DNA of 64,000 bases, taken from positions 62,001 through 126,000 of the forward strand of contig JALIGW010000257.1 of NCBI GenBank assembly GCA_023053685.1, written 5' to 3'. This document shows positions 1 through 10,324 of the stretch, in pieces. Below the pieces are notes generated by a model. It ran no database searches, had not been told where the DNA came from, and worked only from the letters and a program-made list of their open reading frames with translations. The translations under genes were made by a program, and so were the position numbers. Positions within the stretch are counted from its first letter, which is position 1, and the number at the start of each line of letters is the position of its first letter. Source of the stretch: Diadophis punctatus similis. Taxonomy: Eukaryota; Chordata; Lepidosauria; Squamata; Dipsadidae.

Positions 1-844
1 CCAGTTATTCAATTCAATTCAGTTTATTACGGTCATAGACCAGAGACTAGAGCGAATAAAAACACTCAGTAAATATACAATTAAAAGTTATAAAATAAAA
101 TAATAAATAACAGATAAAATCTATGATAAAATCCAGTCTGCCAATTACACGTGGTCTATATACTACTAAAATTACAATCCATAAGCTGTGAGGCCTATAG
201 TCGGTTTAATACTAAAAGGGAAGGGAATAAGCAGGGTTTGCCATATTTGTTGTGTAAATTAACTATGGTGGATTAGACACTTAAAAGTTAGCCACAGTTG
301 ATATATATATCACTATGGTGAGGAAGACACATATTTGCGACAAATCCCCACTACTGCTGCGCAGAATCTGGCCACATGTGCTGTAGTTATGGCCCGTTCA
401 TCCTTAAGCAGCCACTGAAGATAGGTAGTGTCGGAACGGCCAGGATACCTTGCAATTATTGGCAGAATATGTTTTTTCCTAATCTCCGTATAAAAGGAGC
501 ATCTAAGGAGCATGTGTCCCACAGTCTCCACCTCTCCTGAGTCGCAGGGGCAGAGTCTTTCCGTGAATGGTACTCTTTTATACTTGCCATACAAAACGGC
601 CGATAGAAGCGCATGGCAACCTGCAAGTGCAAATGCTTTTCGGTGGTTTATCAGTTATTATAGATGGACCATATCTGATTAAGGTTCTCCATCAATGTTC
701 TCAGAAGCTCCAGGAGAACCAGGGCAACGTTATCACCGCAGCCAGTTGGATGGGGGTTTGTTTTACCTTTATTTTTTACGCTTCGTTGCCTTTTCTTTGA
801 GATGAACATAAGCCCCCATAATTTTACCCACCAGTCCAGAGATT
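1..844 (-). mobile_element. LINE 3' fragment, I/Vingi-like (uncertain clade)
   Basis: A decayed non-LTR retrotransposon end on the minus strand. The tail lies at the left edge (AATTC-rich), then an AT-rich 3' UTR up to about 312, then a remnant of the ORF2 C-terminus. The coding part ends in a cysteine/histidine knuckle rather than a CR1-type end. Clade assignment is an inference from that knuckle. The element is cut by the window edge on one side and fades into frame-broken sequence past about 640. An L1 tail is inserted next to it. Confidence 0.55.
313..638 (-). pseudogene. LINE ORF2 C-terminal remnant with CxC-H-C knuckle
   Basis: Minus-strand reading gives a continuous stretch ending near 313. 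The best-preserved part reads RLCPCDSGEVETVGHMLLRC, a Cys-Cys-His-Cys knuckle of the kind found at the C-terminus of several LINE ORF2 proteins. The methionine at 594 is not a real start: the frame continues upstream as AGCHALLSAVLYGK and meets stop codons near 650. No reverse transcriptase core remains. This is a broken fragment, not a host gene. Confidence 0.6.
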
Positions 845-859
845 AAGAAGATGGATACT

Positions 860-1211
860 TATCATCGATCTGCTGAACATAAGAGGATAAAAGAGTACCC
901 AGGGGAAGGCTAAGAGGGTGTAAGAGGAAGTAGAAGGGGAGGAAGAGAAGGAGTAGAGAGAGTAGAGGAGGAGTGAAGGAGTAAGAAAGTAGGAGGAGAT
1001 GATGGAGGTAGAGAGGGGGAGTGCAACGGAAAAAAAGCAGAATAGACTGATGATCGATGATATAAGCGTATGTATAAGATATTGACTTTTGAATGATGGA
1101 GTATAAATGTAAAACTTGTGTATTTTATTGTAATAACTTAAGGTATATGATTATTGAATTGTAAAAGTGGCGGAGGAAAAAATAAAAAACTTTTTGGGAA
1201 AAAAAATTAAA
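860..1211 (+). mobile_element. 5'-truncated L1 LINE, 3' UTR and A-rich tail
   Basis: A purine-rich (AGG/GGAGGA) stretch is followed by AT-rich sequence, an AATAAA signal near 1180 and an A-rich tail. Squamate L1 3' UTRs have this form. It is flanked by a perfect 15-bp direct repeat, AAGAAGATGGATACT, at 845-859 and 1212-1226, as expected of target-primed reverse transcription. Only about 350 bp of the element remain and no ORF is included. Confidence 0.8.
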
Positions 1212-1442
1212 AAGAAGATGGATACTGTTTAGTCAACGTGAGCCATCAATCACAGCTTCTATGCCCATTATTAAAATGGGGATGGTGGGGGGAGCCGGCC
1301 TTCTTTTATAAGTGATGACATGGTGCCCATGCATTCATTTCATTATAATAACATAAATGATGTGCCATTAGCATCTCACCTTAATAGCATGTTAATTTGC
1401 AATTCATTTTCTCTTCTTATTGAACGGGGAGGGGGAGGGAGG

Positions 1443-1779
1443 GGGAATGGCTCAGCGAGTGAAGACGTGAGTTTGTCAGTTGGAAAGCTGACAGCCCGGG
1501 TTCGAGACCTGAATGCCACGCAATGGAGTGAGCTCCTGTTCGTGCCCTAACTCCTGCCCACCTAGACGTTTGAGAGCAGGCAAATGTGAGTAGATAAATA
1601 GGTACCACTTCGGTGGAAAAGTAAACAGTGTTCCATATGTCTTCGGCTTATAGCCATGCTGGCCACATGACCACAGAAAAATGTCTTCGGACAATGCTGG
1701 CTCCCTCATCCAAGAAACGGAGATGAACACAACGCCCTAGAGTCAGAAATGACTAGACAAGGAAACCTTTACCTCTTTT
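1443..1779 (+). mobile_element. Sauria-type tRNA-derived SINE
   Basis: The head has A-box-like (ATGGCTCAGCGAGTGAAG) and B-box-like (GGTTCGAGACC) pol III promoter motifs. The body matches the better-bounded copy at 13294-13630, and the tail is GGAAACCTTTACCTCTTTT. Sauria SINEs share their 3' end with BovB, which probably mobilises them; a BovB fragment is present at 9841. The copy is diverged and no target duplication was found. Confidence 0.8.
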
Positions 1780-1937
1780 CGAACAACCAGCTGACTAACG
1801 AGTCACAACTTTTCAAGAGGAGCTCCTCGCTTGCAAAGATTACAAGTTGGGTGCATACCAAAATCTAATGGGATAGGGAGTTGTTTTTTAAACAGTGTAT
1901 TAACTCATATCAGATTTTATTTATCTATTTTATATAT

Positions 1938-1998
1938 TCTCTCTCCCTCCCCCTCCCCTCCCCCTCCCCCCTCTCTCTCCCTCCCTCCCTGCCTCCCA
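1938..1998. repeat. Pyrimidine-rich (CCCTCT)n low complexity
   Basis: Irregular runs of CTCCC and CTCT. Open frames through it on either strand are artefacts of the repeat. Confidence 0.9.
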
Positions 1999-2029
1999 TC
2001 CCTTTTATTCTGGATTGAGTCTGGGCAAC

Positions 2030-2114
2030 TGAGCGGAGCTGAGAATTTATTGGCCGGATGCCCTTCCTGACACCTATATGGGGTTCACAGCAGATATTTT
2101 CTCTCTGTGCCCTG

Positions 2115-2116
<2 letters not shown>
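2030..2116 (-). mobile_element. SINE-like repeat fragment
   Basis: This is the reverse complement of part of the repeat at 14300-14465. Shared landmarks are GGCCGGATGCCCTTCCTG and CAGCAGATATTTTCTCTC. It is followed directly by a CA microsatellite. Confidence 0.55.

Positions 2117-2170
<54 letters not shown>
2117..2170. repeat. (CA)27 microsatellite
   Basis: Uninterrupted dinucleotide repeat adjoining the SINE-like fragment. Confidence 0.97.
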
Positions 2171-2172
<2 letters not shown>

Positions 2173-2196
2173 AAGATATAAAGCATGCTTTATGTC

Positions 2197-2261
2197 GAGT
2201 GTGTTGCCATTAAAATAAATGGCATTCGACACAAAGGATTTATTTTAACGGCAACACACTC
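2197..2261. repeat. Inverted repeat, 24-bp arms
   Basis: The left arm at 2197-2220 and right arm at 2238-2261 are reverse complements at 23 of 24 positions, with a 17-bp spacer. The arms begin GAGTGTGTTGCC. It could be a small fold-back element or the end of a larger unrecognised repeat; no target duplication was seen. Confidence 0.75.
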
Positions 2262-3090
2262 ATCAGGCTATACTGCATGCTGTCCTATGGAGGTCAGTTG
2301 CCAAATGCAGTCATGGCTGCAGTGAAGAAGAACCTTCATTGGGAATAGTCACCAAAAGACCTCGAGAATTGTCTCCTGAGGTTTTGTTTCCAACTAAGAA
2401 GCAAGGAGCTGTTTCTAAGCACAAGAACAGTGTGACCCAGATGGCCTTTTTGCCATCACTTCCCTCCGGCACCCAACCTTCAAGAACGTAGCATCTTAGC
2501 TCAAAATCAAACCAACAATATTATGATGAAGCCTGATGCTCACTTGCTGTCTACGCACAGAGAGGTTCTGTTGAATAGCTTAATTAAGAAGGATTGATTG
2601 ACGCTGGAGCATTGCTCAATTCTCCTTCCTTAAAAAGGAATCAAAGCTTGTCACTTTTGGTATCATTATTTTAGGGAAGCCTGCAAGTTATCAATGCCGT
2701 GTTATTTAAATCCGATTCCTTAGCTCTCCAGAAAAGATGCAGGAGAAAGAACGCTGTTCGTTGAGGTGTAGAATTACAACACTTTCTTTCCAAAAAAAAA
2801 AAAAATAGATTGCGTATTTTGTGACAAAGGGAGGCTGCCATTTTAACTTCCCATAATACTCAGCTGGAGTGTGGCTCCACAACATTGGGAGTGAGGTGGG
2901 GATGTTGATGACTGGGGCCCAGGTATCTGATTCAACTTAAACCTCTCCTATTGAGAGAGAACGTCTATATGTTAGGCGAATCAACTCCTAATTTAAATCC
3001 ATGGGACCCTGAAGAGTATTATATTGTTCGTTACTACTCACCAGAGTGAAGTTGAGGAATAATTAAAGGGATTCAGAGAATGGCCATTGA
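2262..3090. other. No recognisable gene or repeat
   Basis: Mixed-composition DNA with a short A run near 2790. I see no exon-like open frame and no copy elsewhere in the window. Confidence 0.5.
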
Positions 3091-3096
3091 TAGATC

Positions 3097-3330
<234 letters not shown>

Positions 3331-3344
3331 ATGGCTCAATAGCA

Positions 3345-3998
3345 GTCATTATGAGAGCGAACTTGGAGTCCTAGTGGACAACCATTTAAATAAGTGTGCT
3401 CCAGCTGCAAAAAAAAAAAAAGAAAAAAAAAAGCCAACGCAGTGCCAGGCTGCATTAACAGAGGGATAAAATCAAGATCACATGAAGCATTAGTGCCACT
3501 TTATACTGCTTTGGTAAGACCACACTTGGAATATTGCACCCAGTTTTGAATTGGCATGATATAAAAAAAAAGATGTTGAGACTCTAAGAAAAATGATTAG
3601 GGGACTGGAGGATAAAACATGAAGAATAGTTGAAGGAATTGGTTATGTCTAGTTTAATGAAAAGAAGGACTAAGGGGGACATGATCGCAATCTTCCAATA
3701 TCTCAGGGGTTGCCACAAAGAAGAGGGAGTCAAGCTGTTCTCCAAAGCACTTGAAAGCAAGACAAGAAGCAATGGATGGAAACTGAACAAAGAGAGAAGC
3801 AACTAGAACTAAGGAGAAACTTCCTGATAGTGAGAATAATTAATCATTGGAACGGCTTGCCTCGGAAGTTGTGGGTGCTTCCACCACTGGAGATTTTTGA
3901 GATAGGACAGCCATTCACCTGAAATGATATAGGGTCTCCTGCTCAAGCAGGGGGTTGGACTAGAAGACCTCTAAGGTCCTTTTCAACTCTGTCATTCT
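3345..3998 (+). mobile_element. CR1 LINE, ORF2 C-terminus and 3' end
   Basis: Broken reading frames match the CR1 ORF2 end: [15 protein letters not shown], then RPHLEYC, and the final motif region that reads RGDMIAVFQYLRG in better copies. The 3' end has the characteristic hairpin (CCTGCTCAAGCAGG), then GGACTAGAAGACCTC, and finishes in a short ATTCTGTT-type tail. CR1 inserts without poly(A). Multiple stops show it is dead. Confidence 0.85.
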
Positions 3999-4020
3999 GT
4001 TATATCCTGCTGTAGCAGTA

Positions 4021-4600
4021 GTTCTCTCAGTCAACAAGAAAAGTGTAATAAGTGAAATAAGTAGGCCATAATCTCCAGGATTTATGATGCATTGATCAGT
4101 TTTCCTTCCATTTTCCTTTAAGATATTGGTAAGTCTACACTAGGCTCTTTTTATCATCGTCTATCGAGGTCTACAACCCAGCCTATCAATATTATTTAGA
4201 AACACCCCAGCTTAATGGATCTCAGATAAAACAAGCCACAGCTATTAAATCAAGGCCCCACCGCAAATGACATCACTTCTGTCAATTATGTAATTACACA
4301 AATGCCATTCATTGATGCAGGTAACATAAATCTAGCTTTAATGTACATTGGGGTAAACTGACACCCCCTTCCTCTTTCAACGGTCCTTTAAAATAAGGAT
4401 TTATTATAATGCAGATGAGATTTGGGATCGGTGAGGGTGATTTCCCCCCCCTTGCTGTTATTGGTTTGTTCCCAAGTTGCACCCGGGAACTGGTCAAGCA
4501 GAAGAAATTTTGGTCATGTTTCGCGTTTACAACCACACCTTGCTGGTTCAGCACAGCAGGAGACAAAGGCAGAACTGGAGCCTAAAGCACACGATGAATG
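4021..4600. other. No recognisable gene or repeat
   Basis: AT-rich, apparently single-copy within the window. Open frames here do not resemble known proteins and run into the hAT element downstream. Confidence 0.45.
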
Positions 4601-5364
4601 GTTGTGGGACCTGGGTATGTCTAGTCCAGTGATGGCGAACCTATGGCACGTGTGCCACAGGTGGCACGCGGAGCCATATCTGCCGGCACGTGAGCCATTG
4701 CCTAGCTCAGCTCCAGCGCGCATGTGCGTGCCAGCCAGCTGATTTTTGGCTCGCACGGAGGCTTTGGGAAGGTGTTTTCGGCCTCCGGGGAACGGGGAGG
4801 GCGTTTTTGCCTTCCCCAGGCTCCAGGGAAGCCTCTGGAGCCTGGGGAGGGCGAAAAATGGGCCTACCGGGCCCACCAGAAGTTGGGAAATGGGCCATTT
4901 CCGGCCTCCAGAGGGCCTCCGTGGGGGAGTGGGAGGCCGTTTTCGCCCTCCCCAGGCATTGAATTATGGGTGTGGGCAATAGCGGACGCGCATGCACTTT
5001 CGGCACCCGAGGAAAAAAAGGTTCGCCATCACTGGTCTAGTCTAATGAAAAGAAGGACTAGGGGTGCATGATAGCAGTGTTCCAATATCTCAGGGGCTGC
5101 CACAAAGAAGAGAGGGTTAAGCTATTCTCCAAAGCACCTGAGGGCAGGACAAGAAGCAATGGGTGGAAACTAGTCAAGGAAAGAAGCAACCTAGAACTAA
5201 GGAGAAATTTCCTGACAGTGGGAACAATTAATCAGTGGAACAGCTGCCGTCCAGAAGTTGTGGGTGCTCCAACACTGGAGGTTTTCAAGAAGAGATTGGA
5301 CAACAACTTGTCTGGAATGGTATAGGGTCTCCTGCTTGAGCAGGGAGTTGGACTAGAAGACCTC
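4601..5364 (+). mobile_element. CR1 LINE split by a hAT element
   Basis: CR1 ORF2 C-terminal sequence begins at about 4601, is interrupted at 4626, and resumes at 5043. The downstream part encodes FQYLRGCHKEE, NQWNSCRPEVVGAPTLEVF and ends with the CCTGCTTGAGCAGG hairpin. It is interrupted again after 5364 by a coding-like insert and the CR1 tail resumes at 5799. Confidence 0.85.
4627..5034 (+). mobile_element. Non-autonomous hAT element, family B (408 bp)
   Basis: Terminal inverted repeats CAGTGATGGCGAACC and GGTTCGCCATCACTG are perfect. The 8-bp target duplication GTCTAGTC lies at 4619-4626 and 5035-5042. The internal part is GC-rich with no transposase. Other family B copies are at 37182 and 52516. 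Open frames over it are not genes. Confidence 0.93.
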
Positions 5365-5705
5365 AGCAGAAGCACCTCACTGAGGACTATGAGCATGGGC
5401 TTTCCAACCAGAGGGAAGACCTGTGGGAGTGCAAGGCCAGGTACTGGCGCCTGGAGGCTCAGCGGGCTGAGATGGTCAGCCAGTTTCAAGCCATGATGCA
5501 GTCCCAGTGGAACGAGGCTCTCCGGTTCTTCACCACCAGTGGCGCTTCCCTCCAGCCTTCGCCCAAAGCCCCGCACCAGGAGGCTGAAGCAGACCCCAAG
5601 TCGGAATTTCTGCCCCCCTCCAACCCACACAAAAAGACCCCGAAGGAGGAGACACTCTGCAGCAACACAAACGTTCATTGCACGTATCTGGCCCAGGGGC
5701 CATAG
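5364..5705 (+). pseudogene. Coding-like segment, possible captured exon
   Basis: The frame from 5364 to the TAG at 5703-5705 is open for 113 codons with protein-like composition. It contains REDLWECKARYWRLEAQRAE and FQAMMQSQWNEALRFF, an amphipathic, probably coiled-coil helix, followed by a Pro/Lys/Glu-rich linker. There is no initiating methionine context; the methionine at 5472 is internal. I do not recognise the family with certainty. It recalls helical tails of Myb/SANT-like DNA-binding proteins, but that is a weak impression. The stop falls inside the hAT-like terminus, so this is not an intact gene. Confidence 0.4.
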
Positions 5706-5798
5706 TTTGAGGAGCCCTGATTTAGTGCAATATAAAAAAATGCAAATAATTTTTCTGTAGACCACCAAATTTTTCTCGCAGACCACCACTTGGTGACT
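5365..5798 (+). mobile_element. 434-bp insert with coding-like segment and hAT-type end
   Basis: The CR1 tail is interrupted here and an 18-bp piece of CR1, GTTGGACYAGAAGACCTC, is duplicated on both sides (5347-5364 and 5799-5816, one mismatch). Within the insert, 5719 ends a hAT-like terminus (GAGGAGCCCTG) and 5720-5798 looks like a second hAT-like piece ending in repeated GACCACC. There is no poly(A). The mechanism is unresolved: retroposition of a chimeric transcript or hAT capture. Confidence 0.5.
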
Positions 5799-6305
5799 GT
5801 TGGACCAGAAGACCTCCGAGGTCCCTTTCAACTGTCTTATATTCTGTTACATCCTGCTGTAGCAGTGATTCTCTTAATCAACAAGACGAGCGGGATTGTT
5901 AGATTTGCGCGTAAAAGAAGGGGCGAGTCACAGGAACAGTTCAGCACCTTTATTGTCTATTAGAACTAATATGGACTGCCGGCAGGCTGCAGGGAAGCTG
6001 CTTTTAAGGGCTTCCCTGAAGCCTGCTAGCCACTGACAGTTTATTTCTCCCGCCGCTAGATTAGCCAATCAGTGGCGGTTATGCAAATCGCTACTACGTA
6101 CATCCGTACGTAACAGGGATAAGTTAAGATCTCTTGCTTGAACAGGGGGTTGGACTAGAAGACCTCTGAGATCCCTTTCAACTCTGTCATTCCGTTATAT
6201 CCTGCTGTAGTGGCGATTCTCTTAATCAAAAGAAAAATGGGGTAAGTTAAGGTCTCCTGCTTGAACAGGGGGTTCGACTAGAAGACCCCGTCCAGGGTTC
6301 TTCCG
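5799..6305 (+). mobile_element. Tandem CR1 3' tails interrupted by a solo LTR
   Basis: CR1 3' end sequence (GGACCAGAAGACCTC to the ATTCTGTT tail) recurs in successive partial copies at about 5799-5890, 6121-6240 and 6241-6305, each followed by TCCTGCTGTAGYRGYGATTC. It is a short tandem duplication of a CR1 tail plus flank. The solo LTR at 5897-6115 landed within it. Confidence 0.65.
5897..6115 (-). mobile_element. Solo LTR, 219 bp
   Basis: It begins TGTTAGATTTGCG, ends CGTACGTAACA, and is flanked by a perfect 5-bp duplication GGGAT at 5892-5896 and 6116-6120. On the minus strand there is a TTAAAAG TATA-like box and an AATAAA signal, so transcription would run leftward. No gag, pol or env sequence is present; recombination between two LTRs is the usual origin of such solos. 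Confidence 0.85.
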
Positions 6306-7040
6306 TTATTCTGAATCATCTGTAAAGGAAATAATGATGCCCTGAGGGTCTTTGCTGGCTCCCCAGAGTCCCCCCTTCGCTGAGCCTGACATCGGATGCA
6401 ACTGTCAAGCCACAGTAATGCAGAGCCTGAGACGTAAAGTTCAAGTCTTCCTCACCCAGCCCCTTTGGGGGTAAAAAGAGGCAATTTAGGAGCCGTTTCC
6501 ATGTCAACAAACCGGATGTTTTTCTCATGGAAAGGGAATCCTTGCCGGACTTGATTAACTGGCTTTTCCAAGGCTGAGGGGGTCACTGCAGCCGACCAAT
6601 GAGGTTTGAATGGCTGAAGCTCATCATGCCTCCGGCAAGCCAGCCTGCCTGTAGTCCAATATCACAGCAGTGTCCAATGCGCTGCACACCTGTGGGCGTA
6701 AGACAGCCTGGCTCGTTTTGTACCACCACAAAGGCCTCCCGAGGCAGCAGAAGCACACTGCAATTGTGCAATTGAGCTGCGCTCTGTGGTAGGTCTCTCT
6801 GGAAGAATCTGGCTGAATCTGTTAAGCTCATTTTTGTCATATAACAGAAAGCAGAAGATTGGAATTCTCTTGCCTGGAGAACGAGGTGGGTGGGTGGGAT
6901 TTGGCCCCCCACCCCACCACATCCTCCTGCAACCAGCCTGGAGTTATTTTCTTTGGTTGGGCACCTGCTCTCCACCGTGAAAACTGTCTTTGCAGGAACA
7001 ACACTGTAAAATCTGTGCAGCTCTCAGCATCACTGTACAG
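6306..7040. other. No recognisable gene or repeat
   Basis: Mixed-composition DNA. Overlapping open frames of 60-130 codons on both strands carry no motif I recognise. Confidence 0.4.
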
Positions 7041-7172
7041 CTAGTCCTTGACTTAGAACAGTTCACTTAGTGACCGTTCAAAGTTACAACAGCATTGAAA
7101 AAAGGGACCATTGGCCATTTTTCAAGCTTATGACTGTTGCAGCCTCCCCACGGTCACATGATCAAAACTCCG
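7041..7172 (-). mobile_element. Pogo/Tigger-like TIR element fragment
   Basis: It starts TACAGCTAGTCCTTGACTTA, the terminal inverted repeat of a family seen repeatedly here (10572, 13643, 19390, 21228, 32430). A TA precedes the CAG terminus, fitting Tc1/mariner insertion. It is truncated where the pentamer array begins. Confidence 0.65.
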
Positions 7173-7770
7173 TTCTATTCTATTCTATTCTATTCTATTC
7201 TATTCTATTCTATTCTATTCTATTCTATTCTATTCTATTTTATTCTTATTCCATTGCATATTCTATTCTATTCTATTCTATTCTATTCTATTCTATTCTA
7301 TTCTATTCTATTCTATTCTATTCTATTCTATTCTTATTCCATTGCATATTCTATTCTATTCTATTCTATTCTATTCTATTCTATTCTATTCTATTCTATT
7401 CTATTCTATTCTATTCTATTCTTATTCCATAGCATATTCTATCCTATCCTATCCTATCCTATCCTATCCTATCCTATCCTATCCTATCCTATCCTATCCT
7501 ATTCTTATTTGCATATTCTATTCTATTCTATTCTATTCTATTCTATTCTATTCTATTCTATTCTATTCTATTCTATTCTATTCTATCCTATTCTATTCTA
7601 TTCTTATTCCATTGCTTATTCTATTCTATTCTATTCTATTCTATTCTATTCTATTCTATTCTATTCTATTCTATTCTATTCTATTCTATTCTATTCTATT
7701 CTATTCTAATTCCATTGCATATTGTATTGTATTGTATTGTATTCTATTCCATTCCATTCTATTCTATTCT
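7173..7770. repeat. (ATTCT)n pentamer array, ~0.6 kb
   Basis: Long pure ATTCT runs are separated by TTATTCCATTGCATATTCT interruptions that recur at roughly 100-bp intervals, plus a block of ATCCT variants (7440-7500). The periodic interruptions indicate expansion of a larger unit. Tyr/Ser/Ile/Leu/Phe frames through it are not genes. Confidence 0.97.
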
Positions 7771-7868
7771 ATTTGTACTCATTTCCTGTGTTCATGTCCA
7801 TGTTTATACTTATACCTGTTATCTTGTACATGTTTGACAAACTAAATAAATAAAATAAATAAATAAAA
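7771..7868 (+). mobile_element. Jockey-like LINE 3' end
   Basis: Short 3' UTR ending TTGACAAACTAAATAAA and (AAATA)n. It is the same tail as the copies at 8031-8938, 9356 and 43885. Confidence 0.7.
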
Positions 7869-8030
7869 AACTCCATCCACTGTTCATTAGACGGTTTAGC
7901 CTCCAGACCCCTGATCATCTTTGTTACTCTTACTCTGTACTCTGCCCACGGGTCTTAGCATTTTATTAACTAATTCTAATGTGGTTTTTTTTGTTTTATT
8001 TTTAAGATCTTGGGCTTTATTTTTAAGATT

Positions 8031-8938
8031 TTGGGCTTAGATAACTTAGAGCTACGCCGCCTTCGATCTGATCTAAATGTAGTTCATAAAATCATCTGCC
8101 ACAATGTCCTACCTGACAATGAATACTTCAGCTTCAACTGCAACAACACATGAGCACACAATAAATACAAACTCAATGTAAACCGCTCAAAACTAGACTG
8201 CAGAAAATACGACTTCAGCAACAGAGTACTCAATGCCTGGAATGCACTACCTGACTCTGTGGTTTCTTCCCCAAACCCCAAAAACTTTAACCTTAGATTG
8301 TCTACAGTCGACCTCACCCAGGGGCGGGTTGCTTACTTACCGGTGCCGGTGCGCTGTGCGCGCATCTCCACAATTTGGGTGTGCGCGTGCTCGCTACACG
8401 TACGCGCCCCCTTGCGCAATTTTGCTTCTGCACATGCACGGAAGCAAAATCTTGCCGAAATCTCGTGAGGGGACACGTGCGCGTGCGAGATTTTGGTGTG
8501 ATTTTGCTTCTGCACATGCGCGGAAGCAAAATCTTGCTAAAATCTCAAGTGCACGCGTGATTTGGCAAGATTTCGGCGAGATTTTGCTTCCGTGCATGCG
8601 CAGAAGCAAAATTGGGCAAAGATTCACCCAAAAAGATGGCAACGCGCGCACCGGACCGGCGGAGAGGGCTCCGGAGCGGTCGCGTGCAAATTGCGCAATT
8701 GGCCGCTCCCTACCGGAGGTCTGCACCGGACAGCTCCGGCAGGAACCCACCTCCGATCTCACCCCATTCCTAAGAGGTCTGTAAGGGGCGTGCATAAGCG
8801 CACCATCGTGCCTACCATCCCTGTCCTTCTGTCCTACTGTCCAAATTTAGTTATACCTTCTTTGCTTTTGTTTATGTTTATACCATACTTGTTATCTTGT
8901 ACACGTTTTGACAAATAAAAAAAATAAATCTAGGAAGA
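8031..8938 (+). mobile_element. Jockey-like LINE 3' end split by hAT
   Basis: The left part encodes the ORF2 end found more fully at 53331-54370 (LRRLRSDLNVVHKI, AHNKYKLNVNRSKLDC, LPDSVVSSPNPKNF). It breaks at 8318 and resumes at 8756 with TCTCACCCCATTCCTAAGAG. The tail ends TTTTGACAAATAAA. Only the last ~140 codons remain. Confidence 0.8.
8319..8755 (+). mobile_element. Non-autonomous hAT, family C (437 bp)
   Basis: It starts CAGGGGCGGGTTGC and ends AGGAACCCACCTCCG. The 8-bp target duplication is ACCTCACC (8311-8318) against ATCTCACC (8756-8763), one mismatch. The body contains repeated ATTTTGCTTC/GAAGCAAAAT pairs and GCGCATGCGC palindromes. A second copy is at 18309 and a relic at 40551. 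Confidence 0.85.
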
Positions 8939-9355
8939 TCTGTAGGAGACAAAAACTCAGAACGATAGTAGCAGACAATGAACCTTAGCTCTGATGCCCA
9001 CGAAGATAGGTAGCTACAACAGCCCCCTGATCTCCACAAGAGGTTTTCCAGAAAGCAAACCCTGCAGAAAACAAGGAGAAGATAGCAATGCTTCAGCGAA
9101 ATGTGGGAGGACAGAAACTCAGCTTATGACATGATCCTTGGTGGAGGAACAGAAACACGATGTCCCTATTTTTTTTATTTTTTATTTGCCAGTGGAACGT
9201 GGGAGGGTTGACAACAACAGTATTAAGCAACAGCTTAGGAGAGAAAGTCTAGGCAAAATACGTTACATTTTTCAGCAGAACTATCAGGACCTGATTAATC
9301 TCTTCTGAAGATGCTAACAAAGCTATCCTCGCAGGTGTGCACGTACACATACACA
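8939..9355. other. No recognisable gene or repeat
   Basis: Apparently single-copy DNA with a T-rich run near 9170. No supported open frame. Confidence 0.45.
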
Positions 9356-9812
9356 ACTAAATGTGATCTGACCTAAGTGGAGCTCACAAAATTATCTGCC
9401 ACAATGTCCTACCTGTTAACGACCACTTCAGCTTCAACCGCAATAATACACGAGCTCACAATAGATACAAACTTAATGTAAACCGCGCCAAACTTGATTG
9501 CAAAAAATTCGACTTCAACAACAGAGTGGTCAATGCCTGGAACACTTTACCTGACTCAATAGTTTCTTCCCCTAACCCCAAAAACTTCAACCTCAGATTA
9601 TCTACCATCGACCTCACCCCATTCCTAAGAGGTCGGTAAGGGGCATGCATAAGCGCACAATCGTGCGTACCGTTCCTTCCTAATGTACTCATATATTCAT
9701 ACCTCTTTTACTCTTATTCATGCTTGTACTATTACATATATATTCAATCATGTTTTACTGTTTATACTTTGCTTATAATCATATATGCTTGACAAATAAA
9801 CAAATACAAAAT
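9356..9812 (+). mobile_element. Jockey-like LINE 3' end
   Basis: Encodes the same ORF2 C-terminus as 53331-54370 (HKIICHNVLPVND, AHNRYKLNVNRAKLDC) and ends CTTGACAAATAAACAAATAC. The 5' part is missing. Confidence 0.8.
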
Positions 9813-9840
9813 ACAAAATCAAAGGAACTATAGTGACCTA

Positions 9841-10246
9841 GCTGGACCATAAGGAAGGCTGAGCGCCAAAGAATTGAGGCCTTTGAACTATGGTGCTGGA
9901 GAAGACTCCTGCGAGTCCCTTGGACTGCAAGGCGATCAAACCGGTCAGTCCTAGAGGAGATCAACCCTGACTGCTCTTTAGAAGGCCAGATCCTGAAGAT
10001 GAAACTCAAATACTTTGGCCACCTAATGAGAAGGAAGGACTCACTGGAGAAGAGCCTAATGCTGGGAACGATTGAGGGCAAAAGAAGAATGGGATGGCAG
10101 AGAATGAGGTGGCTGGATGGAGTCACTGAAGCAGTCGGCGTGAGCTTCAATGGACTCCAGAAGATCGTAGAGGACAGGAAGGCCTGGAGCAACGTTGTCC
10201 ATGGGGTCGCGATGGGTCGGACACGACTTCACAACTAACAACAACA
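9841..10246 (+). mobile_element. BovB (RTE) LINE 3' end
   Basis: The sequence encodes the diagnostic RTE/BovB ORF2 C-terminus: KYFGHLMRRKDSLEKSLMLG, then RMRWLDGVTEAVG, then RKAWSNVVHGVAMGRTRLHN before a stop at 10236-10238. The 3' end is GGTCGGACACGACTTCAC, close to the BovB/Sauria SINE end. The last ~80 codons are intact, upstream coding is truncated. BovB is known to have moved horizontally among squamates, ruminants and others. Confidence 0.92.
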
Positions 10247-10324
10247 TGGTGACCTCAAGTGTTAGAAAGTTCCTATGGATTTCATCACGATTTGGCACTC
10301 ATCAAATACTACTTGTGACACCTG

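Noticed and set aside
4422..5071. Overlapping GC-rich open frames of 80-120 codons
   Set aside because: They lie across a well-bounded hAT element (4627-5034) and have no domain.
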